A stretch of DNA of 64,000 bases from Halpernia frigidisoli (GTDB lineage Bacteria > Bacteroidota > Bacteroidia > Flavobacteriales > Weeksellaceae), in contig NZ_FOQT01000003.1 of assembly GCF_900113805.1 (NCBI RefSeq), forward strand, positions 186,001 through 250,000. Reading direction: 5' to 3'. Position numbers and translations under genes: made by a program. The notes under the pieces are model-generated. The model ran no database searches, was not told where the DNA came from, and saw nothing but the letters and a program-made list of their open reading frames with translations. The stretch's first letter is position 1. Every line of letters starts with the position of its first letter. Below, in pieces: positions 8,601-18,182 of the stretch.

Positions 8601-9326
8601 ATGATTTCTAAAAAAGTTTTAATTCTTGGTGCCAATTCTGACGTTGCAAAACAATGTATTTTGCAATATTTTCAAAAGGGTTTTTCAATAATTGCGGCTT
8701 CAAGAAAGTTAAAATCACTGGAAAATTTTGTTTTAGAAAATTCATTAAATAAGACAAAAATTGATTTAAAATATTTCGATGCCTGCGATTTTTCTTCTCA
8801 TCAAAAATTTTATGATGAACTTTCCATTAAACCAAATATCGTTATTTATGCCGCAGGATTTTTAGTGGAAAATCAAAAAGCACTTCAAGATTTCGACGCA
8901 ACCTTTGAAATGATGAAAACTAATTATATCGGTGCGGTTTCTATTTTAAATATTATTTCAACAGATTTTAATAATAAAAATTTAGAAAGAATTATCGGGC
9001 TTTCTTCGCTTTCAGGCGTTCGCGGACGAAAAAGTAATTTTATTTATGGCAGTACAAAATCTGCTTTCACGCAATATTTAGCCGGACTTCGACAGGAATT
9101 ATCTTCCAGAAAAATTATAGTCAATGTTTTGATCAGCGGATATATTGATACCAAAATAAATGCAGGTTTAAATTTAAATAAAAACCTCATCATGCAACCA
9201 AATTATGTGGCGGAACATATTGTCGAAGCAGGAAATTCTTTTACCATCGTTCCAAATATAAAGTGGAAATTGATCTATTTTATTTTAAAAGTTTTACCGG
9301 AAAGTTTGGTTGCGAAGTTGCCTTGA
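8601..9326 (+). CDS. SDR family NAD(P)-dependent oxidoreductase
   Basis: Short-chain dehydrogenase of 241 residues. The N-terminal nucleotide-binding motif is LILGANSDVAKQC, a variant of the Gly-rich loop. AAG follows at about residue 87, the catalytic serine lies in GLSSLSGVRG, and the active-site pair is YGSTK. A hydrophobic C-terminal stretch (about 222-236) may touch the membrane. Closest by feel to the reductases acting on sugar-lipid or acyl intermediates, but the substrate cannot be assigned. It converges on recQ, only 35 bp away. Confidence 0.88.
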   Translation: MISKKVLILGANSDVAKQCILQYFQKGFSIIAASRKLKSLENFVLENSLNKTKIDLKYFDACDFSSHQKFYDELSIKPNIVIYAAGFLVENQKALQDFDATFEMMKTNYIGAVSILNIISTDFNNKNLERIIGLSSLSGVRGRKSNFIYGSTKSAFTQYLAGLRQELSSRKIIVNVLISGYIDTKINAGLNLNKNLIMQPNYVAEHIVEAGNSFTIVPNIKWKLIYFILKVLPESLVAKLP

Positions 9327-9361
9327 AAAATAGAATCAAACCTTTACAAAATTTTGTATTT

Positions 9362-11554
9362 CTAAATTACCGCAGCATCTTTTTCTTGCCATTTGTGGTG
9401 AGCGACCGCAATGTTAATTTTAAAGTAAGAATAACTATCGCCCAATTCTTCTTTTATGGCTTTCAAAGAAACTAAATTTTGATTTTTTGCAATATCAATA
9501 ACAGATTCTATTTTACTGATATCCATCAATTCGCTTGCTTTAATTGCCCCTGAAATCACGAAATTTGCTAAATGATTTTGAATAGTTTGGACCGATAAAC
9601 TCCTGATTTCCGCAATTTTTTCTACACTGTTTCCATCTTTATACATTTGAAAAGTGGTGGTGTAAGTTCCTCCCAAATTTTTATTTTCCTGTTTTTGGGT
9701 ATGATTTTTTTTCGGTGCTTTCTCCGAAATTTTACTGATCAAATTATTTTTTTTACAATATTCTAAGATCGCATTCAAAAATAAATCGCCATATTTTTCT
9801 ATTTTAAAAGCGCCAAAACCACTAATTTGATTCAATTCTTCTTTATTTTGAGGAAGATAACTTGCCAATTCCAACAAACTTGCATCTGATAAAATCACGT
9901 AAGGTGGCACATTTTCCCGCTCGGCTTGCTGTCTTCTCAATAGTCTTAATTCATCAAATAATTCAATATTAGCATCCAGTTCATTAGTTGAATATGCGAT
10001 TTCTAATTCTGCAACCGTGACGGCTTTTGCGAGTTCTTTTACTTTTTGAAAGTTTACCTTTTTACCTTTAAATAAAACCTCATTACTACCTTCCGTTAGT
10101 TTTAAAACAGAAAATTCACCATCTGAATCCCGCAAAAATCCATTGATCGTTAATTGCTTAATTAAATTTTGCCAAAAGGTTTTATCTGAATTTGAACCAA
10201 TTCCATAAGTCGGCATCCTTTTCATGTAATCGGTGATTTTTACGCCTTTCGAACCGCGAAGAAAATCAATTATTAAATTTTTTCCATAACGTTCCTTCAA
10301 GCGGAAAACAGCACTTAATAATTTTTGAGCACCAGTTGTGGCGTCCCAATTTTCAAAATCACTTAGACAATAATCGCAGGAATTACAATTTCCGGGATGC
10401 GATTCTCCGAAATACTCCATTAAATATTGACGCCTGCATTTTTGCATTTCGGAAAAATCTGTCATTTGTTGCAATTTCCGAAGCATCAAACTCGATTGCT
10501 CTTCATTGCCTTCAACCAAAGCAAATTTTTTCAGTTTCATCACGTCGGCATTCGAATAAAATAAAATCGCCTCACTTGGCAAGCCATCTCTTCCGGCCCT
10601 TCCCGTTTCTTGGTAATAACTTTCAATATTTTTTGGTAAATCCGCATGAATTACAAAACGCACATTACTTTTGTCGATTCCCATTCCAAACGCAATGGTA
10701 GCAATCATTACGTGAGTTTTATCTTTAATAAAATCATCCTGAACCTGCGCTCTTTCGGCGGAAGAAATTCCGGCGTGGTAAAATGCGGCATTAATTCCGT
10801 TTTCCTTTAAATTATACGCCAAATCTTCTGTTCCTTTTCGGGATAAACAGTAAATAATTCCAGAATCATTCGGATGTTCCTTTAAATATTGAATGATATG
10901 ATTGAGAACCGATCGTTTCGGCTGAACAAAATATTTAATATTGGCTCGATCAAAAGATGAAACTAAAACCGTCGGATCATCAAGATTTAATTGTTTAATG
11001 ATATCCTGCCTTTTAATTTCATCCGCACTTGCCGTTAATGCGATGATTGGCGTTTCTGGAAATTGCTCTTTTATGCCATTTAAAAACAAATAATCAGGGC
11101 GAAAATCGTGTCCCCAATGCGAAACGCAATGCGCTTCATCCACCGCAAAAAGGGAAATATTAATGTCTTTAAGTAAATCTAAAAAGTGACCATTATCTGC
11201 GCTCAACTTTTCTGGCGCAATATATAAAAGTTTGAGTTTGCCTTCTTTTAATTGACGAAAAGTTTCATTTTGCTCATTTGGATTCATGGAAGAATTAAGA
11301 AATGCGGCGGAAATTCCGTTCACTCGCAACGCATCAACCTGGTCTTTCATCAACGCAATCAATGGAGAAATCACGATCGCAGTTCCTTCTAAAACTAAAG
11401 CGGGAACTTGATAACATAGAGATTTTCCACCTCCGGTTGGCATCAAAACAAAAGTATCTTTTTTAGCAATTACATTTTCAACGGCATTCGCTTGATTGAG
11501 TCTAAAATGATCGTAACCAAAGTATTGTTGTAGAATTTGTAAAGATTTTTCCAT
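9362..11554 (-). CDS. recQ: ATP-dependent DNA helicase RecQ
   Basis: 3'-5' helicase for recombination and fork repair. In order: motif I LMPTGGGKSLCYQVPAL, the DEAH box within LFAVDEAHCVSHWGHDFRPDY, helicase C-terminal motifs ending in HADLPKNIESYYQETGRAGR, the RecQ zinc domain (CRRQYLMEYFGE then NCNSCDYC), a winged helix, and an HRDC domain near residue 550-620. After HRDC comes a tail with a second helix-turn-helix-like region (about 635-725), common in Bacteroidota RecQ. The length of 730 residues is usual for the phylum. Confidence 0.97.
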   Translation of the reverse strand: MEKSLQILQQYFGYDHFRLNQANAVENVIAKKDTFVLMPTGGGKSLCYQVPALVLEGTAIVISPLIALMKDQVDALRVNGISAAFLNSSMNPNEQNETFRQLKEGKLKLLYIAPEKLSADNGHFLDLLKDINISLFAVDEAHCVSHWGHDFRPDYLFLNGIKEQFPETPIIALTASADEIKRQDIIKQLNLDDPTVLVSSFDRANIKYFVQPKRSVLNHIIQYLKEHPNDSGIIYCLSRKGTEDLAYNLKENGINAAFYHAGISSAERAQVQDDFIKDKTHVMIATIAFGMGIDKSNVRFVIHADLPKNIESYYQETGRAGRDGLPSEAILFYSNADVMKLKKFALVEGNEEQSSLMLRKLQQMTDFSEMQKCRRQYLMEYFGESHPGNCNSCDYCLSDFENWDATTGAQKLLSAVFRLKERYGKNLIIDFLRGSKGVKITDYMKRMPTYGIGSNSDKTFWQNLIKQLTINGFLRDSDGEFSVLKLTEGSNEVLFKGKKVNFQKVKELAKAVTVAELEIAYSTNELDANIELFDELRLLRRQQAERENVPPYVILSDASLLELASYLPQNKEELNQISGFGAFKIEKYGDLFLNAILEYCKKNNLISKISEKAPKKNHTQKQENKNLGGTYTTTFQMYKDGNSVEKIAEIRSLSVQTIQNHLANFVISGAIKASELMDISKIESVIDIAKNQNLVSLKAIKEELGDSYSYFKINIAVAHHKWQEKDAAVI

Positions 11555-11603
11555 TTTTCAAAGTTTGTGTAATGGTAAAAATAGTTTAAATCTTTAAATA
11601 AAA

Positions 11604-11626
11604 AAGCGAGGATAAAAACCTCGCTT
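11604..11626 (-). terminator. Rho-independent terminator of aspS
   Basis: AAGCGAGG (11604-11611) pairs perfectly with CCTCGCTT (11619-11626). On the minus strand the stem is followed by TTTTTATTTAAAG. It lies 6 bp past the aspS stop codon, between aspS and recQ. Confidence 0.85.
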
Positions 11627-11631
11627 CTAAT

Positions 11632-13386
11632 TTATGCTTTTAAATTCAACTTAAGTTCCAACTCATCCAACTGCAAATCAGAAATTGCACTCGGCGCATC
11701 GATCATCACATCTCTTCCGGAATTATTTTTCGGGAAAGCAATATAATCTCTGATCACTTCGTTGCCATCTAAAATCGCCACCAAACGGTCAAAACCAAAC
11801 GCCAAACCTGCGTGTGGAGGTGCGCCATATTTAAATGCGTTCATTAAAAATCCAAATTGTGCTTCGGCGTCTTCTTTGGTAAAACCTAAAAGATCAAACA
11901 TTCTGGACTGCATTTCTTTGTTGAAAATCCTAACAGAACCGCCGCCAATTTCGTTTCCGTTTAAAACTAAATCGTAAGCATTCGCCCGAACTTTTCCGGG
12001 ATCAGTTTCCAATAAATGTTCGTCTTCCGGTTTTGGCGCGGTGAAAGGATGGTGCATTGCGTGAAATCTTTTCGTTTCGCCGTCCCATTCCAAAAGTGGA
12101 AAATCTACTACCCAAAGTGGCGCAAATTCTTTGGGATCTCTCAAGTTTAATTGATTCCCCAATTCCATTCTTAAAGCGGAAAGTTGCGTTCTCACTTTAT
12201 TCGATTCGCCCGACATTAACAAAATTAAATCACCTTGTTTTGCCCCAAATTTTTCAACTATTTTCTTTAAATCTTCTTCATTAAAAAATTTATTAACAGA
12301 AGAAGTAATAACGCCATCATTTTGAAATTTAATCCAAATTAATCCGGAAGCGCCTATTTGCGGGCGTTTCACCCAATCTGATATAGTGTCGATTTGCTTT
12401 CTTGTGTATTCTGCGCAATTTTCAACATTAATTCCAACAATTAATTCTGCGTCATCAAATATTTTAAAATCTTTGCCTTTAACCAAATCATTAACCTCAA
12501 CAAATTTCATGTCAAATCTGATGTCAGGCTTGTCATTTCCATAAGTTTTCATGGCATCATCAAACGTCATTCTCGGGAATTTGCTAAAATCTTTTCCTGT
12601 AATATCTTTTAACAATGTTGAAGTCATTCCTTCAAAAATGTTGATCACATCTTCTTGCTCTACAAAAGCCATTTCACAATCGATTTGTGTGAATTCTGGC
12701 TGTCTGTCTGCACGAAGATCTTCATCACGAAAACATTTCACGATCTGAAAATAACGATCCATTCCGCCAATCATCAACAATTGTTTAAAAGTTTGCGGCG
12801 ATTGTGGCAACGCATAAAACTGTCCGGGATTCATTCTGCTTGGAACCACGAAATCCCGGGCGCCTTCAGGTGTAGATTTAATTAAAACAGGCGTTTCAAC
12901 TTCTATAAAGTTTTGATCTGATAAATAATTTCGAACTTTTTGCGCCATTTTATGACGGAAAATCAATTTCTCACGCACCGGATTTCTTCTGATATCGAGA
13001 TAGCGGTATTTCATTCGAAGTTCTTCGCCGCCGTCAGTTTGGTCTTCTATTGTAAAAGGCGGCACTAAAGATTCATTCAAAATTGTTAATTTCTCAACTA
13101 ATATTTCAATTTCACCAGTCGGAATATTTGGATTTTTTGAAGTTCTTTCAATAACATTTCCTTCAACCTGAATTACGAATTCCCGACCTAATTTTCGTGC
13201 TTCTTCTAATAATTGAGAAGATGTTCTCTCAGAATCAAAAACCAACTGCGTAATTCCATAACGGTCGCGAAGGTCGATCCATAGAACAAAACCTTTGTCT
13301 CTGATGGTTTGTACCCAGCCGGAAAGTGTGACTTTCTGACCAATTTGTGCGCTTGATAATTCTCCGTTGGTGTGCGTTCTGAACAT
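11632..13386 (-). CDS. aspS: Aspartate--tRNA ligase
   Basis: Charges tRNA-Asp. It is a class II synthetase of 584 residues from the chosen start [12 protein letters not shown] at 13386; an upstream in-frame start would add 12 residues that do not look like family N-termini. It has an OB-fold anticodon domain (about 1-110), motif 2 around [16 protein letters not shown], a bacterial GAD insertion domain, and motif 3 in [13 protein letters not shown] with the conserved arginine. Bacterial-type length. A hairpin terminator follows immediately. Confidence 0.97.
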   Translation of the reverse strand: MFRTHTNGELSSAQIGQKVTLSGWVQTIRDKGFVLWIDLRDRYGITQLVFDSERTSSQLLEEARKLGREFVIQVEGNVIERTSKNPNIPTGEIEILVEKLTILNESLVPPFTIEDQTDGGEELRMKYRYLDIRRNPVREKLIFRHKMAQKVRNYLSDQNFIEVETPVLIKSTPEGARDFVVPSRMNPGQFYALPQSPQTFKQLLMIGGMDRYFQIVKCFRDEDLRADRQPEFTQIDCEMAFVEQEDVINIFEGMTSTLLKDITGKDFSKFPRMTFDDAMKTYGNDKPDIRFDMKFVEVNDLVKGKDFKIFDDAELIVGINVENCAEYTRKQIDTISDWVKRPQIGASGLIWIKFQNDGVITSSVNKFFNEEDLKKIVEKFGAKQGDLILLMSGESNKVRTQLSALRMELGNQLNLRDPKEFAPLWVVDFPLLEWDGETKRFHAMHHPFTAPKPEDEHLLETDPGKVRANAYDLVLNGNEIGGGSVRIFNKEMQSRMFDLLGFTKEDAEAQFGFLMNAFKYGAPPHAGLAFGFDRLVAILDGNEVIRDYIAFPKNNSGRDVMIDAPSAISDLQLDELELKLNLKA

Positions 13387-13445
13387 GTTTTTAAAAAATT
13401 TATTTAGATAAAATTTCGGCAAAATTCTGCTAAAATTTATGATTG

Positions 13446-13453
13446 CAAAGATA
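13446..13453 (-). promoter_or_regulatory. Candidate -7 box for aspS
   Basis: On the minus strand TATCTTTG matches TAnnTTTG about 60 bp before the aspS ATG. No clear -33 element is seen. Confidence 0.35.
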
Positions 13454-13609
13454 GACTTTTGATAGGAAATTTAAAAATTGTAACAGTTCCATAAATCGAA
13501 CTAAAGATCTACATTCAATATTTAACTAAAATTTATGACCAAATAAATTTTTAACAAAAAAATAATTTTTAAATTTAATTATTATTAACAAAAAATAAAC
13601 ACAAAAACG

Positions 13610-14275
13610 ATGAGTTTAATTGATCTAATTACGGGAAACGCAGGAAATCAAGTGGCTGAACAAGCAGAAAACAAATTTGGAATCAGCAAAAATCAAATCA
13701 TTGCACTTCTTGCTGTTGCGGCGCCTTTGATAATTTCTTATTTGCATAAAAAAACACAGAATAACCCTGAAGAAGCGGACAAACTGAATACGGCTTTAGA
13801 AAAAGATCATGATGGAAGTATCTTAAACAATCCTTCTCAGGCAGCAGAAAGACAAGATGAGGGCGGTTCTATTTTAAATCATATTTTTGGTGGCGACAAA
13901 ACACAGGTCGAAAATCAACTTTCCGAAAAAACAGGAATTTCGATGGATAAAATCGGACCGATCTTAGCGATGTTGGCGCCAATTATTATGGGTTTTATAG
14001 GAAAAGAAAAACAATCAAGTGGCGTAAATTCTGGCGGTGGATTAGGAGATCTTTTAGGCGGAATTTTAGGAAATGCCAATTCGCAGGCTCAGGGACAATC
14101 TACAAACCCGATCAATGATATTTTGGGAAGCATTTTGGGCGGCGGAAGTTCAAGCGCGGATTCAGGAAATCCTTTAGGGAATATTCTTGGAAGTGTTTTA
14201 GGTGGTGGCAATCAGCAATCTTCGCAAAGTGGCGGCATTGGTGGACTTTTAGGAAGTATTTTTGGAGGAAAATAA
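13610..14275 (+). CDS. DUF937 domain-containing protein with Gly-Leu-rich repeats
   Basis: Unknown function. The N-terminal part contains two DUF937-like halves: KFGISKNQIIALLAVAAPLI and KTGISMDKIGPILAMLAPII, each an amphipathic alpha-helical block. The C-terminal third (about 145-221) is low complexity with four copies of a unit like LGDLLGGILGN, alternating with Ser/Gln/Gly spacers. There is no signal peptide or sorting motif. Monocistronic: it is followed by a strong bidirectional terminator shared with the convergent THX gene. The repeats suggest self-association, but that is inference. Confidence 0.75.
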   Translation: MSLIDLITGNAGNQVAEQAENKFGISKNQIIALLAVAAPLIISYLHKKTQNNPEEADKLNTALEKDHDGSILNNPSQAAERQDEGGSILNHIFGGDKTQVENQLSEKTGISMDKIGPILAMLAPIIMGFIGKEKQSSGVNSGGGLGDLLGGILGNANSQAQGQSTNPINDILGSILGGGSSSADSGNPLGNILGSVLGGGNQQSSQSGGIGGLLGSIFGGK

Positions 14276-14297
14276 TTGTAATTTTATCACATAAAAA

Positions 14298-14325
14298 AGC
14301 CAGAGTCAATGCTCTGGCTTTTTTT
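14298..14325. terminator. Bidirectional terminator between the DUF937 and THX genes
   Basis: AGCCAGAG (14298-14305) pairs with CTCTGGCT (14312-14319), with an A run before and a T run after, so it should work for both convergent genes. Confidence 0.88.
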
Positions 14326-14327
14326 AT

Positions 14328-14561
14328 TTATTCTGATTTTGCTTTTTCAGTTTTCACCTCTTTATCTTCAGCTTTTTTCGGCGCTGCTTTGGCTTTTGGT
14401 TTTGCTTCTTTTTTAGCAACTTCCTTCGGCGCCTTTTCAACTTTTGCCTTTGGTTCTGCAGGTTCTGTGTAAAGCGGTTCCGATTCTTTCTTCATTCTGG
14501 ATTTACCGTAGCTGCCAGCAATTATTTTTCCGCGTTTGGTTTTTTTATCACCTTTTCCCAT
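14328..14561 (-). CDS. 30S ribosomal protein THX with a Lys/Ala-rich tail
   Basis: Small basic ribosomal protein that fills a cavity in the head of the 30S subunit in Thermus and Bacteroidota. The first 25 residues, MGKGDKKTKRGKIIAGSYGK and the following RMKK, are the conserved core. The remaining two thirds is a low-complexity Lys/Ala/Glu/Pro tail that is probably disordered. It lies between the DUF2480 gene and the DUF937 gene. The family call rests on the N-terminal motif, which is distinctive. Confidence 0.9.
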   Translation of the reverse strand: MGKGDKKTKRGKIIAGSYGKSRMKKESEPLYTEPAEPKAKVEKAPKEVAKKEAKPKAKAAPKKAEDKEVKTEKAKSE

Positions 14562-14605
14562 AATGTTATGATTTAGTTTTCACGAAGTTAGTAATTTTTT
14601 TTTAA

Positions 14606-15115
14606 CTAATTCTTAAAAATTGGAACGTTTGAGCAAGCTTCGCCAAACATCAATGATTTTACCATTGGTTTTAGTTGTTCCACCAATTCAATATAAGCAT
14701 TTTCCGGAATTTTTTGCTCAGAACAACCTCTTACTAAAACTCTTTTTCCCTGCAATTCAGAAAAATCATGCGTTTGCACAGCATTATGCATTAATAAAAC
14801 TTCAAGATCTTCAGCATTACCAAAAACAATTTTTCTAGCGACATCAGTTATTTTTGCAGTGATTAAAAAGTAAGCCCACAAAGGTATTATCGCATCTGCA
14901 GAACAATAAATGTAAACGAAAGCACCTCTATATTCTTCTTCATTTAAATTCTCAATATCAACTCTAAACTCTTTTTCCTTTAAAACGATACCTTGAAATA
15001 TATAATCTTTTAAATCGATCCCAATTCTTTTTCCCTTCGGCGAAAGCGTTGAAATATCAAAATTCACCAAGCCACTTTCTGCAATCTTATTTTTTATTTC
15101 AAATTCTTGTGACAT
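14606..15115 (-). CDS. DUF2480 family protein
   Basis: Cytosolic protein of 169 residues found mainly in Bacteroidota, function unknown. Recognisable stretches are NKIAESGLVNFDISTLSPKG, LKDYIFQGIVLKEKEFR and VYIYCSADAIIPLWAYFLI, and the C-terminal MFGEACSNVPIFK. I took the ATG at 15115 (MSQEFEIKNK); an upstream in-frame TTG would add 8 atypical residues. It is divergent from lpxB. A TAATTTTG promoter box lies 22 bp before the start. Confidence 0.85.
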   Translation of the reverse strand: MSQEFEIKNKIAESGLVNFDISTLSPKGKRIGIDLKDYIFQGIVLKEKEFRVDIENLNEEEYRGAFVYIYCSADAIIPLWAYFLITAKITDVARKIVFGNAEDLEVLLMHNAVQTHDFSELQGKRVLVRGCSEQKIPENAYIELVEQLKPMVKSLMFGEACSNVPIFKN

Positions 15116-15136
15116 TTTTATATCTTTATATTTACA

Positions 15137-15144
15137 CAAAATTA
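15137..15144 (-). promoter_or_regulatory. Candidate -7 box for the DUF2480 gene
   Basis: TAATTTTG on the minus strand matches TAnnTTTG, 22 bp before the ATG. Confidence 0.45.
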
Positions 15145-15197
15145 ATCATTAAAGTTTAAAGTAATTTCTCTTTGCACTTTTATATTTTTTAAGTTAA

Positions 15198-16310
15198 ATG
15201 AAATATTACATTATTGCCGGCGAAGCTTCCGGAGATTTGCACGGCAGCAATTTAATGAAAGCGTTAAAAGAAAAAGATTTAAACGCAGAATTTCGATTCT
15301 GGGGCGGAGATTTAATGCAAAACGTTGGTGGAACTTTGGTAAAACATTACAGAGATCTCGCCTTTATGGGCTTTTTAGAAGTGGCAAAAAACATTTCCAC
15401 GATTTTAAAAAACATAAAATTTTGCAAAGAAGATATTTTAAATTATAAACCAGATGTTTTAATATTGATTGATTATCCTGGTTTTAATCTACGAATCGCC
15501 GAATTTGCCAAAAAAGAAAATTTAAAAGTCATCTATTACATTTCCCCACAACTTTGGGCTTGGAAAGAAGGAAGAGTTGAAAAAATTAGAAATTTCGTTG
15601 ATGAAATGCTCGTCATTTTACCCTTTGAAAAAGATTTTTATAAAAAACATTCAGTTGAATCTCATTTTGTAGGCCATCCTTTGCTTGATGCGATTTCAGA
15701 CTTAAAACCAATTGATATTGAACAATTTAAGAGCGAAAATAATTTAAATAAAAAAGAAATTATTGCTTTACTTCCAGGTTCAAGAGCGCAGGAAGTGAAA
15801 AAAATGTTGGCTTTAATGACAAGTGTAAAATCGCAATTTCCTGATTATCAGTTCGTCATTGCGGGCGCGCCAAGTTTGGGTAAAGAATTTTATGAACATT
15901 TTGTAGAAAAAGATGTTTCATTTATTTCCAATAAAACTTATGATTTATTAAGATGTTCAACTGCGGCTTTGGTCACTTCAGGAACAGCAACTCTTGAAAC
16001 AGCGCTTCTCAATATTCCCGAAATTGTTTGCTACAAAACAAGCAGGATTTCCTACGAGATTGGAAAACGCGTGGTAAAAAATCTGAAATATATTTCTTTA
16101 GTTAATTTAATTATGGATAAAGAAATTGTTACTGAACTTATTCAAAATCAATTAACTACTAAAAATTTAGTCATTCATTTAAAGGAAATTTTAAATGGAC
16201 CAAAACGAGAAAAAATGCTGGAAGATTTTGCATTCTTACGTGAAAAATTAGGTGGAAAAGGTGCGAGCGACAGTGCCGCAGATATTATTTTAAAGACTAT
16301 TAAAATGTAA
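15198..16310 (+). CDS. lpxB: Lipid-A-disaccharide synthase
   Basis: Joins UDP-2,3-diacylglucosamine and lipid X to make the lipid A disaccharide, a cytosolic membrane-surface step. The 370 residues fit the family. Motifs: YYIIAGEASGDLHGSNLMKA, the GFLEV stretch, DYPGFNLRIAEFAK, YYISPQLWAWKEGRV, LPFEKDFY and LLPGSRAQEV, with VTSGTATLETAL in the UDP-binding half. comEC begins 4 bp downstream, an arrangement common in flavobacteria. Confidence 0.96.
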   Translation: MKYYIIAGEASGDLHGSNLMKALKEKDLNAEFRFWGGDLMQNVGGTLVKHYRDLAFMGFLEVAKNISTILKNIKFCKEDILNYKPDVLILIDYPGFNLRIAEFAKKENLKVIYYISPQLWAWKEGRVEKIRNFVDEMLVILPFEKDFYKKHSVESHFVGHPLLDAISDLKPIDIEQFKSENNLNKKEIIALLPGSRAQEVKKMLALMTSVKSQFPDYQFVIAGAPSLGKEFYEHFVEKDVSFISNKTYDLLRCSTAALVTSGTATLETALLNIPEIVCYKTSRISYEIGKRVVKNLKYISLVNLIMDKEIVTELIQNQLTTKNLVIHLKEILNGPKREKMLEDFAFLREKLGGKGASDSAADIILKTIKM

Positions 16311-16313
16311 ACT

Positions 16314-18083
16314 TTGAAAAAGCAGCCATTTTTTGTTCTGCTCATCGCTCTTATCTTGGGAATTATTTTTCAGGAATTTTTCACCTTGAAGTTTTCACAA
16401 ATTTATACTTTACTGTTTATCAGTTTTTTAAGTCTTATTTTAATATTTTTTAAACATATTTATATTCAAAATTTGCGGCACATTTTGCTGATAATTTCGG
16501 TATTTTGTCTGGGGATTTTTCTTTTTAAAATTCAACAATTTGATCCTCCCAAAATTTCATTAAATAAAAAAGAAAATTTATCTTTCATTTTAGACAAAAA
16601 GCTGAACAGCACGGAGAAAAACCGGCGTTATGAGGTAAAATTTTTTAAAGATAAAACTGATTTCAATGCAGTTTTGACGATCCCAAAAACACATTCTGAG
16701 ATTGATTTTTCGCACTTTTATCAAGGTGAAGTTTATATTCAAAAAACAGAACCGCCATACGCGGATTTCATTTTTAATTATCAAAAATATTTAGCCCGAA
16801 AAAACATCTTTTATGTCGCTTATTTACCTAAAATTTTAAAACAAAGTTCAGAAAGAAAACTCTCTTTTTTAGAAAAAATAAAAGGGGAAAGATTGAGAAT
16901 TTTAGATAAAATTTCAAGAAGCAGTTTAACCGAAAAAAGTGCGTCATTTTTAAAAGGAATAATCCTCGCAGACCGCACAGAGATGGATGCAGAAACTGTT
17001 TCAGATTTCCAGAAGAGCGGTTTGATACATCTATTAGCGATTTCCGGCACGCATATCGGAATTATTTTTGGTGTCGTTTTCTTTATATTTTTAAAGATTT
17101 TTCCGAAAAGATTTCGCAGTCAAGCCATTATTCTCAGCTTGGTTTTTATTTGGTGTTTTGCACTGTTTATAGGTCTTGGTAATTCTGTCGTTCGCTCGTG
17201 TATCATGATTTCTACTTACATGATTTATTTTCTTTTGCGAAGAAAACCTGATCTTTTGCACGCACTTTCTTTGGCTGGATTGATTATTTTAATAGCAAGT
17301 CCGCGGGAAATTTTTGATGTTGGATTTCAATTAAGTTTCAGCGCGGTTTTAGGAATATACTGGCTTCGAAAACCTATTTTAAATAAAATTCCCAGGTCAA
17401 AATATAAAGCAAAAAGATTTATTTATGGTATTTTAGCCGTTACGTTTGCCGCGCAAATCTCTACTTTGCCTTTGGTGATTTTTTATTTTCATCAGTTTTC
17501 ATTCATCTCTATCTTTGCAAATCTTTTAATTATTCCTTTAGCTGAGATCATCATCACTTTTTCGCTATTTTTAGCAATACTTTTGGGATTAAATTTTAAT
17601 AATTTATATCTAAATTCATTTTATGATCTGGTAATTTTAAATTTGTTAAAACTGATCCATTGGTTTGCCAGCTTAGATTTTGCGATGAACAGCAACATTG
17701 ACGTCAAAATACCGGAAATCATTTTATTGATTTTAATCTGTTATTTTTTAGGTAATTTATTACGAAAACAGAGCTGGAAAAATTCTTTTTACTTTAGTTT
17801 TTCAATACTTTTATTCATTTTTGTGAGGATTTTACTAAATTTTAATGAAAATAAAAAGTCTGAAATCGTTACTCATCATTATTTTAAAAGCCAATTTCTA
17901 TCCATTAAAAAAGATGAAAATGTTATATTTCTAATTCCGGAAAATTCACAGCTTCCAAAAATTGAAAAATATATTATAAATCCTTACTTAACTGTTAGAA
18001 GATGCAAAAATTATAAAGTAAAAGTTTATCAAAAAAATATTAATTTTGTGCAGGTTGACAACAAAAAATATTCTGTCAAATAG
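16314..18083 (+). CDS. ComEC/Rec2-type competence membrane protein, no metallo-hydrolase domain
   Basis: Predicted channel that carries single-stranded DNA across the inner membrane during natural transformation. It starts at TTG 4 bp after lpxB. The 589 residues contain an N-terminal DUF4131-like region (two membrane segments then a soluble OB-like part) and the Competence domain with FLKGIILADRTEMD, SGLIHLLAISGTHIGII, GNSVVRSCIMISTYM and DVGFQLSFSAVLGI. The protein ends soon after the last membrane block, so the C-terminal metallo-beta-lactamase-like nuclease domain of Bacillus ComEC is missing; only a short soluble remnant of about 80 residues remains. Whether this strain is transformable is unknown. 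Confidence 0.9.
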   Translation: MKKQPFFVLLIALILGIIFQEFFTLKFSQIYTLLFISFLSLILIFFKHIYIQNLRHILLIISVFCLGIFLFKIQQFDPPKISLNKKENLSFILDKKLNSTEKNRRYEVKFFKDKTDFNAVLTIPKTHSEIDFSHFYQGEVYIQKTEPPYADFIFNYQKYLARKNIFYVAYLPKILKQSSERKLSFLEKIKGERLRILDKISRSSLTEKSASFLKGIILADRTEMDAETVSDFQKSGLIHLLAISGTHIGIIFGVVFFIFLKIFPKRFRSQAIILSLVFIWCFALFIGLGNSVVRSCIMISTYMIYFLLRRKPDLLHALSLAGLIILIASPREIFDVGFQLSFSAVLGIYWLRKPILNKIPRSKYKAKRFIYGILAVTFAAQISTLPLVIFYFHQFSFISIFANLLIIPLAEIIITFSLFLAILLGLNFNNLYLNSFYDLVILNLLKLIHWFASLDFAMNSNIDVKIPEIILLILICYFLGNLLRKQSWKNSFYFSFSILLFIFVRILLNFNENKKSEIVTHHYFKSQFLSIKKDENVIFLIPENSQLPKIEKYIINPYLTVRRCKNYKVKVYQKNINFVQVDNKKYSVK

Positions 18084-18152
18084 ATGTTATTTAGAAAGAT
18101 TACAAACTAATTTTTTCTGATATTTCTCACTTTCAGTTAGTTTAACATTAAT

Positions 18153-18160
18153 TAACTTTG
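18153..18160 (+). promoter_or_regulatory. Candidate promoter of the succinate dehydrogenase operon
   Basis: TAACTTTG matches TAnnTTTG, 22 bp before sdhC. A TTTC at 18131-18134 sits 18 bp upstream as a weak -33 match. Confidence 0.5.
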
Positions 18161-18182
18161 TGAAAATTCAAATTTCACAACT

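Noticed and set aside
11762-12885. Several open frames antisense to aspS
   Set aside because: All are mirror frames of a conserved gene with no recognisable product or start context.
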